Of a stretch of 12,350 nt of DNA, positions 8,192 to 12,350 are shown piece by piece. This DNA is from a bacterium (GTDB lineage: Bacteria; Spirochaetota; Spirochaetia; JABEVK01): positions 1 through 12,350 of the forward strand of contig JAJXVP010000064.1 in the NCBI GenBank assembly GCA_021782055.1, written 5' to 3'. Position 1 is the stretch's first letter. The number at the start of each line of letters is the position of its first letter. The notes beneath the pieces are model-generated. The model had not been told where the DNA came from and searched no databases. It saw only the letters and a list, made by a program, of their open reading frames with translations. The position numbers and the translations under genes are program-made.

Positions 8192-9738
8192 GACCAGCCC
8201 CTCTGGGCTAAGGCCGCCAGGGCAACCGCCTCTTCATCGTAAGGGGCACTGCCTTCGGGGCCTACTAAGGTTTGTTCGTGCCCTTTACCTAACAGCAGAA
8301 CCGTATCGCCGGGACGGGCCAAATCCAGGGCAAAAGCGACGGCTTCGGCTCGTCGTGGGATCTTCCAGTAACCGTGTCCTAGGCTTTTTTGGGTGATACC
8401 GGCTTCGATATCGGCGAGAATCTGCTCTGACGGTTCGCCTCGGGGGTCTTCGTCGGTTAAGACGATAAAATCGGCCCACTGATCGGCCAGAGCTCCCTGC
8501 TGGGGCCGTTTGACACGATCACGTTCACCCCCTGACCCAAAGACGGTAATCAGACGGCCTTGGCAGGAGCCACGGGCGCTGGGGAGGAGCTTTTCAAACG
8601 CGCCCGGCGTATGGGCGTAATCGATTAAAAGCGAAAAGGGCTGGCCTCGGTTTACTTGGCGCATACGGCCTTTGACCGCCGTGAGGCGGGGAATGTAGCT
8701 GGCCCAGTCAAGGGGCGTCAGGTCCAAGCCTTCTTGTCGATTGACGGTACCCCAGACCGCTAAGAGGGCGGCCAAGAGGTTTTCGGCATTGAACCGGCCC
8801 GGAAACGGGGCCCGCACGGGAAGGGTTTGGCCCCGCCAAGTCAAAAGCAACTCTAAAGAGGCTGGGGTTTCACTCAGCAGTTGTGCTGACAATTCTACGT
8901 CTGGGTGCGCTTGTGAGGCCAGAAGCGAATAGAGATAGACTTGGCGGCCTGTACCAGCGCGAACAAACAATTCATGGTGGGGGTCATCGGCATTAACCAC
9001 GCCAAAAGCTGTTGGCGACCCCCGCTGGGGCAGGGCTTCGAACAGCCGAGATTTATCGCGACGGTAGTTTTCGACAGTTCCGTGAAACTCAAGGTGTTCG
9101 GAGGTAACGTTAGTGAAAACCGCACATTCGTAACGAACATCGGCCAGGCGCGAGGTCTTGGGGGAGAGTCCGTGTGACGTCGACTCTAAAACGGCGTAAC
9201 GTTTGCCGTTTTCAAGCATTTGTCTTAACAGTTGGTGAATTTGAGGCGCTTCGGGGGTGGATTGCCGTAAAGAGTTGTGTTCCACGTCGTCGGCAACCTT
9301 CCACTGCACGGTCGAAAAAAAGCCGCTGGGACGGCCCGAGAGCTCCAAAAGCTGGTGGATGTACGAAACTGTTGAGCTTTTTCCGTCGGTGCCGGTGACT
9401 CCAATCACGGGAATTTGACGGGAAGGTGAACCATAAAAAGCATCGCTCAGGGGGCTCATGGCGGCGCGGGTGTCAGCGACGATAAGGTAGGCGGTATCGG
9501 GGTAGGGCGTTTCGGGCAAGCGGGTGACGACAACCGCTCGACAGCCGCGTGCATGAACGTCTGGTAAAAACCGCTCACCTTCTGTGTGAGTTCCTGGCAG
9601 GGCAAAGAATAAGGTGCCAGGCTCTGCCGCTCGGCTATCGAAGATGAACGACTTCAGCCAAGGCTCGGGACCAGAAGCGGCATGGTAGCGCAGAATTGGT
9701 GGCAGGCTCGCCAACTGGGATAACGTCAAAAGGGCCAT
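8188..9738 (-). CDS. murE: UDP-N-acetylmuramoyl-tripeptide synthetase (MurE)
   Basis: Cytoplasmic Mur ligase that adds the third, diamino acid residue to UDP-MurNAc-L-Ala-D-Glu using ATP. In the 516-residue product: N-terminal UDP-binding domain with FDSRAAEPGTLFFALPG (33-49), P-loop GVTGTDGKSST (113-123; Asp and Ser where GTNGKT is usual), STPEA (160-164), ESTSHGLS (185-192), NVTSEHLEFHG (210-220), the likely carbamylated Lys K229 in RRDKSRLF, IDYAHTPGAFEKLL (372-385), VFGSGGERDRVKRP (399-412) and LLGKGHEQT (482-490). The position of the meso-DAP-type DNPR motif reads DEDPR (429-433). Arg is kept but Asn is replaced, so the diamino acid (DAP, ornithine or lysine) cannot be read with confidence; several spirochaetes are known to use L-ornithine. 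It is the first gene of a two-gene operon. No Shine-Dalgarno is visible; the ATG lies 6 nt after a -10-like box. Confidence 0.95.
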   Translation of the reverse strand: MALLTLSQLASLPPILRYHAASGPEPWLKSFIFDSRAAEPGTLFFALPGTHTEGERFLPDVHARGCRAVVVTRLPETPYPDTAYLIVADTRAAMSPLSDAFYGSPSRQIPVIGVTGTDGKSSTVSYIHQLLELSGRPSGFFSTVQWKVADDVEHNSLRQSTPEAPQIHQLLRQMLENGKRYAVLESTSHGLSPKTSRLADVRYECAVFTNVTSEHLEFHGTVENYRRDKSRLFEALPQRGSPTAFGVVNADDPHHELFVRAGTGRQVYLYSLLASQAHPDVELSAQLLSETPASLELLLTWRGQTLPVRAPFPGRFNAENLLAALLAVWGTVNRQEGLDLTPLDWASYIPRLTAVKGRMRQVNRGQPFSLLIDYAHTPGAFEKLLPSARGSCQGRLITVFGSGGERDRVKRPQQGALADQWADFIVLTDEDPRGEPSEQILADIEAGITQKSLGHGYWKIPRRAEAVAFALDLARPGDTVLLLGKGHEQTLVGPEGSAPYDEEAVALAALAQRGWS

Positions 9739-9744
9739 AGCGGC

Positions 9745-9773
9745 ATGGTAGCTTTGTGCGAAAACCCCGTCAA
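9745..9773 (-). promoter_or_regulatory. Predicted sigma70-type promoter of murE
   Basis: Minus strand: TTGACG (9773-9768), 17 nt spacer, TACCAT (9750-9745), 6 nt, then the ATG at 9738. The predicted start of transcription coincides with the start codon and no Shine-Dalgarno is present, as at the ddl and DUF5312-like promoters. Confidence 0.48.
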
Positions 9774-9837
9774 TCCTGGCGTAGCTAATGGGGGAACTTC
9801 GCGTTTGAGGCGGTTCTCGGTATTTTAGAAGGACAAA

Positions 9838-9842
9838 AGGAG
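9838..9842 (+). promoter_or_regulatory. Shine-Dalgarno of the nitroreductase gene
   Basis: AGGAG, 6 nt before the ATG at 9849. A TATTTT box at 9821-9826 could be the -10 of a short-leader transcript, but no matching -35 is seen (TTGAGG at 9805-9810 is only 10 nt away). Confidence 0.8.
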
Positions 9843-9848
9843 AATGAG

Positions 9849-10424
9849 ATGGAACTACTTCAACCCATCGTTAAACGACGGGCCGCCCGCGCCTTTAGTG
9901 GCCAAGCGGTACCTCGCGAGATTTTAGACAAGTTGGCGAAGGCGGCAGTGCTGGCTCCCTCTTGCGCCAACGCTCAGCCGTGGCGGTTTGTTACCGCTAC
10001 TGGTTCCGCCTTAGAGGAACTAAAAAAGGCTCTTTCGGACGGCAACTATTGGGGAAAAAAGGCCGGGGCGATTACGGCCGTTGTGACACACCAGGACTGG
10101 GATGCCCGTCTTGATCATAGCCGTGATTACGCCTTTTTTGACACGGGGATGGCGGCTATGAACTATCAGCTTCAAGCGATTCACGAGGGGCTTTTGGCCC
10201 ACGTGATTGCCGGCTTTGACGTTGTTAAGGCCAAAGCCGCATTGGGAATTCCCGAAAACGCTGTTCTTTTGGCTTTGATCTTATTGGGCTACGAAGGGTC
10301 GGCCGAGCACTTAAACGAGCGCCATAAGGCTTCGGAAACGGCTGAACGCTCGCGAAAACCACTGGAGGAAGTGTTTGCGTACGATGCTTGGAAGGCCGAG
10401 CTTTTGCCTAAGGCAAAGGAATAA
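9849..10424 (+). CDS. Nitroreductase family FMN-dependent oxidoreductase
   Basis: A 191-residue soluble flavoprotein of the nitroreductase superfamily: usually homodimeric, binding FMN and using NAD(P)H to reduce nitro compounds, quinones or other electrophiles; the true substrate cannot be read from sequence. Visible family marks: N-terminal KRRAARAFSGQAVP (9-22), which contacts the FMN phosphate, LAPSCANAQPWRF (35-47) as the second FMN-binding loop, an AHVIAGFD segment (116-123) and LGYEG (146-150) in the NAD(P)H/FMN region, and SRKPLEEVF (171-179) with the C-terminal basic contact. The length fits the short (about 190 aa) subfamily. It has a good Shine-Dalgarno and is transcribed alone, diverging from murE with 110 bp between start codons. 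No partner gene suggests a pathway. Confidence 0.9.
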   Translation: MELLQPIVKRRAARAFSGQAVPREILDKLAKAAVLAPSCANAQPWRFVTATGSALEELKKALSDGNYWGKKAGAITAVVTHQDWDARLDHSRDYAFFDTGMAAMNYQLQAIHEGLLAHVIAGFDVVKAKAALGIPENAVLLALILLGYEGSAEHLNERHKASETAERSRKPLEEVFAYDAWKAELLPKAKE

Positions 10425-10455
10425 AGTCTTTACATAGAAATAACTTATTGTGATT

Positions 10456-10488
10456 GCCGTCGGAGCTGTAATGTTCCGCGGCGCTTTT
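10456..10488 (+). terminator. Possible intrinsic terminator after the nitroreductase gene
   Basis: GCCGTCGGA (10456-10464) can pair with TTCCGCGGC (10474-10482) with one mismatch and two G-T wobbles around a 9-nt loop. TTTT follows at 10485-10488. The T tract is short, so this is a weak call. It starts 31 bp after the stop codon. Confidence 0.4.
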
Positions 10489-10519
10489 AAGACTCCCTAC
10501 AATTTTTGATTTTTCAGGT

Positions 10520-10525
10520 TTGACA
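10520..10525 (+). promoter_or_regulatory. Perfect -35-like TTGACA in the leader of the outer-membrane protein gene
   Basis: TTGACA preceded by an A/T-rich stretch (about 10500-10514) that could act as an UP element. No convincing -10 follows at 16-18 nt, so I mark only the -35 box. If it is used, transcription would begin near 10555, giving a leader of roughly 125 nt. Confidence 0.3.
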
Positions 10526-10549
10526 ATACAAACGGCGTAGCAATCTGTC

Positions 10550-10565
10550 TCAGAATTAATTCTGA
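10550..10565. repeat. 16-bp perfect palindrome, candidate operator
   Basis: TCAGAATTAATTCTGA is a perfect 16-bp palindrome with no spacer, about 117 bp before the ATG of the outer-membrane protein gene and 25 bp after the TTGACA box. Its form (gapless dyad near the expected transcript start) suits a dimeric repressor site, but no cognate regulator is encoded here. Confidence 0.55.
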
Positions 10566-10645
10566 CTTTTAAAACAGTATTAGTTCTTATTCTCGGTTTA
10601 ACCGGCCTATGAGAAACTGACAATGATTTCTGCGAAGAGGAATCA

Positions 10646-10660
10646 AGTCCTGTTAGGACT
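10646..10660 (+). promoter_or_regulatory. 5' leader hairpin next to the ribosome-binding site
   Basis: AGTCCT-GTT-AGGACT forms a perfect 6-bp stem with a 3-nt loop, ending about 11 nt before the AAAGGAG ribosome-binding site (10671-10677). It could stabilise the mRNA 5' end or influence translation of the outer-membrane protein. Confidence 0.5.
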
Positions 10661-10681
10661 AAAGATTTTAAAGGAGTTCTT

Positions 10682-11974
10682 ATGAAGAAAATCGCACTTC
10701 TTGTTTCTGCCGCGATGCTTCTGACAACAGCTGCCTTTGCTGACGATGGCGGAAAAGCCTCTCTGCAATGGTCGTTGTGGGGTCGCACAGTGTGGGCCCC
10801 TATTATGAGCAATAGTGTTGGTGACCCAACAACCACGATGGGTGTTGGTTGGGGCAACGCTACACGAAATACGCTCTTTGTTAAAGGCGATGCTGGGAAT
10901 ATTGGGTTCGACTTGACCCTGGGCTATGACAATGGTTCATTGGCTCAATCTTGGAACGACGGACCCATTGATGTTTGGGCTAAGCCTTTTGATGGTTTAA
11001 AAATTTCTACCGGCTACCTAGAAGACTACACTCTGCGCGGTGAAGCCGACTACGGCGACTGGGACTGGATCCGAACCATTGGCGTTGGCGACGATGCCAT
11101 TTTCCAAGGGGTTGGAACTGTCGAGGGCGGCGCAGCCGGCCCGATTTCGACGGAAGTATCCTATGCTGTTGGGCCACTCTATGTATACTATGATCAAGCT
11201 TATACCGAAAATAGTGCAAACTCACTTAGTCCTACTACAACTGCCTTCTACGATTACTTAGAGGCCTTTAAGAATGCGAGCTATGGTCTGGGATATACAA
11301 TTCCAGGTGTAGGTCAAATTCGAATCCAGAACGTAGGTTATGACCGAGCTAGTTGGGGCTGGGCTGGATATGCGACAAACGGACGTTCTGCACCTTATGG
11401 TTTCGGTATGTTCCAGGCAGCCTTTAAGCTCACCGGTATAAAAGACCTTTATGTCGATATTGGTTATTGGGTACCAACTGCTTTCTTGGACAATGCTAAT
11501 GGTGCTCTTGCAGGTGGCTTTGATTGGCGTATTCCTTTGTTTGCCACATATCAAATGGGCAAGTTGAAGGTTAGCTTCAATGCGGATCTGATGTCGGTAA
11601 ATAAAGGTGCATGGTATTATGGTAACGCCATGACAAGTTCTGGTTTGACTAATGACGGTTCTAGCCAGATTGGTTGGTTGGCAGGTATTGGCCTCGATTA
11701 CGCCTTGGGTGGTGGGTTAGGTTTAACTGGCGACTTTAAGATGGATAACCGGTTTGACAGCCTGAATACTTCATTAGGCGCTGGCAACGTTAACGCTCAG
11801 GCGACCGCGATGATTGGTATTACTAAGAGTCTGGCAAGTGGTGATATTGGCATGGGTTTCGAGTGGCTTAACGGTGGACCCTTTGCTATGGGCAATAGCA
11901 GTGCTTCGACGCAAAATAGCACCAATCCCCAGAATAACTGGGCTATCCCCGTTCGTATCGACTACTGGTTCTAA
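10682..11974 (+). CDS. Predicted outer-membrane beta-barrel protein (porin-like)
   Basis: A 430-residue exported protein. The signal peptide has KK at 2-3, a hydrophobic core IALLVSAAMLLTTAA, and cleavage after AFA (18-20). The mature chain is rich in Gly, Trp, Tyr and Asn, with alternating hydrophobic/polar stretches expected of transmembrane beta-strands, and ends in RIDYWF. A C-terminal Phe after alternating aromatic residues is the usual BAM recognition signature. I do not recognise a named family; a major spirochaetal outer-membrane protein or porin is the best guess. The start is fixed by AAAGGAG (10671-10677) 4 nt upstream. Codons lean toward GGT/GCT and the gene looks more A/T-rich than its neighbours, which with the strong Shine-Dalgarno and terminator suggests high expression. 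It is monocistronic, flanked by two GTT-loop hairpins. Confidence 0.82.
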   Translation: MKKIALLVSAAMLLTTAAFADDGGKASLQWSLWGRTVWAPIMSNSVGDPTTTMGVGWGNATRNTLFVKGDAGNIGFDLTLGYDNGSLAQSWNDGPIDVWAKPFDGLKISTGYLEDYTLRGEADYGDWDWIRTIGVGDDAIFQGVGTVEGGAAGPISTEVSYAVGPLYVYYDQAYTENSANSLSPTTTAFYDYLEAFKNASYGLGYTIPGVGQIRIQNVGYDRASWGWAGYATNGRSAPYGFGMFQAAFKLTGIKDLYVDIGYWVPTAFLDNANGALAGGFDWRIPLFATYQMGKLKVSFNADLMSVNKGAWYYGNAMTSSGLTNDGSSQIGWLAGIGLDYALGGGLGLTGDFKMDNRFDSLNTSLGAGNVNAQATAMIGITKSLASGDIGMGFEWLNGGPFAMGNSSASTQNSTNPQNNWAIPVRIDYWF

Positions 11975-11990
11975 GGCTACTTTAAGCCCT

Positions 11991-12005
11991 CGATCAGTTT
12001 GATCG
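11991..12005 (+). promoter_or_regulatory. 3' UTR hairpin upstream of the terminator
   Basis: CGATCA-GTT-TGATCG, a perfect 6-bp stem with a 3-nt loop, 17 nt after the stop codon and 2 nt before the terminator stem. It may act as a 3' stabiliser. Confidence 0.5.
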
Positions 12006-12007
12006 TT

Positions 12008-12037
12008 AGCCCTGCCCGCAATGGCAGGGCTTTTTTT
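12008..12037 (+). terminator. Strong intrinsic terminator of the outer-membrane protein gene
   Basis: AGCCCTGCC (12008-12016), a 6-nt loop CGCAAT, then GGCAGGGCT (12023-12031): a perfect 9-bp GC-rich stem running into a tract of seven T (12031-12037). This is a textbook Rho-independent terminator. Confidence 0.93.
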
Positions 12038-12058
12038 GCCCTCGAGATGCAATGGTCG

Positions 12059-12097
12059 AGATTTAATCACAATGTCAACAAGATTGTGATTAAATCT
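12059..12097. repeat. 15-bp perfect inverted repeat with 9-nt loop
   Basis: AGATTTAATCACAAT (12059-12073) is followed after GTCAACAAG by its exact reverse complement (12083-12097), then TTT. The stem is A/T-rich, unlike the GC-rich terminator 22 bp before it, so it is more likely an operator pair, a processing site or a small-RNA element than a terminator. Confidence 0.8.
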
Positions 12098-12314
12098 TTT
12101 CGGGTTTGAGCTTAAATCTCGTCGTGTTATAGATTACATCATCGCGAGATATAAGCACGATCTGGTCGCGTTGTAGACTCAATTTTGTTTGCACCGTAAG
12201 CTTAAAAGGACCTCAGTCACCCGCACGATAAGTTTTTTAAGACCTGGTTTTCAGATTCGAAGCACCTTACAGAGTTGCTCCAGGTGGTTTTGCCACCGGC
12301 GTTATTTGAAAAAT

Positions 12315-12326
12315 TAGCCTAGGCTA
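12315..12326. repeat. 12-bp perfect palindrome
   Basis: TAGCCTAGGCTA is a perfect gapless palindrome 13 bp before an ATG near the right edge. It could be a regulator site for a gene lying beyond the window. Confidence 0.45.
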
Positions 12327-12350
12327 CCCTAACCGTTCATGACGGCACTT

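Larger units (their letters stand above)
12038..12350. other. Gene-free region rich in inverted repeats
   Basis: No open reading frame of useful length, tRNA, or known structured RNA was recognised in these 313 bases. They contain a 15-bp perfect inverted repeat, three copies of a CGAGATWTAA motif, a degenerate direct repeat (12121-12136 and 12165-12180), a small stem at 12280-12299 and a 12-bp palindrome near the right end. An ATG at 12339 opens a frame that runs out of the window, with no supporting ribosome-binding site. Confidence 0.6.

Noticed and set aside
10408..10857. Minus-strand open frame of about 149 codons covering the leader and start of the outer-membrane protein gene
   Set aside because: It overlaps the signal-peptide region of a well-supported gene, has no ribosome-binding site, and its translation shows no domain-like composition.
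12240..12275. tRNA-like TTCGA loop near 12256-12260
   Set aside because: No acceptor, anticodon or T stems can be formed around it.
12280..12303. Stem CC(A)GGTGG with CCACCGG as a terminator
   Set aside because: Seven base pairs with a bulged A, but no T tract on either strand and no gene ending into it.
12339..12350. ATG near the right edge as the start of a following gene
   Set aside because: Only four codons are visible, with no Shine-Dalgarno and no box at the 6-nt spacing seen at the leaderless-type genes; TACCCT is 8 nt away without a proper -35.

Overview
The window looks like ordinary chromosomal sequence from a free-living-type spirochaete (Spirochaetota; Treponemataceae or Spirochaetaceae are the best guess). 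This rests on the mixture of genes, not on any one marker. There is a helical cytoplasmic protein that resembles a spirochaete-restricted DUF family, a diderm envelope (signal peptides and an outer-membrane beta-barrel ending in Phe), and MurE and Ddl sequences with non-proteobacterial motif variants. Base composition is near balanced by eye. No IS element, phage gene, tRNA, rRNA or CRISPR array is visible.

Layout, left to right. (1) The window opens inside an ABC-F ATPase gene of the Uup type on + (5' end cut off). (2) Convergent to it is a two-gene minus-strand unit: a DUF5312-like helical protein (5491-3932), then a REC-PAS-GGDEF-EAL cyclic-di-GMP response regulator (3843-1786). (3) Diverging from that unit is ddl, D-alanine--D-alanine ligase (5556-6674, +). 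(4) ddl converges on, and overlaps by 22 bp, the end of a second minus-strand operon: murE (9738-8188), translationally coupled by an ATGA overlap to a secreted, very Trp-rich protein with beta-propeller-like repeats (8191-6653). (5) Diverging from murE is a small nitroreductase-family flavoprotein (9849-10424, +). (6) After about 250 bp of non-coding sequence with a 16-bp perfect palindrome and a leader hairpin comes a predicted outer-membrane beta-barrel protein (10682-11974, +), closed by a strong intrinsic terminator. (7) The last 310 bp hold no gene but are rich in inverted repeats.

Functionally, ddl and murE act at successive stages of peptidoglycan precursor synthesis: Ddl makes the D-Ala-D-Ala dipeptide that MurF later adds after the MurE step. 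They lie on opposite strands. The secreted propeller protein is tied to murE expression. The response regulator carries both synthesis and hydrolysis modules for c-di-GMP.

The most interesting signal is in the promoters rather than the genes. The first genes of three transcription units (ddl, the DUF5312-like gene and murE) have no well-placed Shine-Dalgarno. Each has a -35-like box, a 17-18 nt spacer and a -10-like box ending exactly 6 nt before the ATG, which would place the transcript start at the start codon (leaderless mRNA). The ddl and DUF5312-like promoters also share one overlapping -35 element on opposite strands. By contrast, the nitroreductase, the porin-like gene and the operon-internal genes have ordinary Shine-Dalgarno sites.
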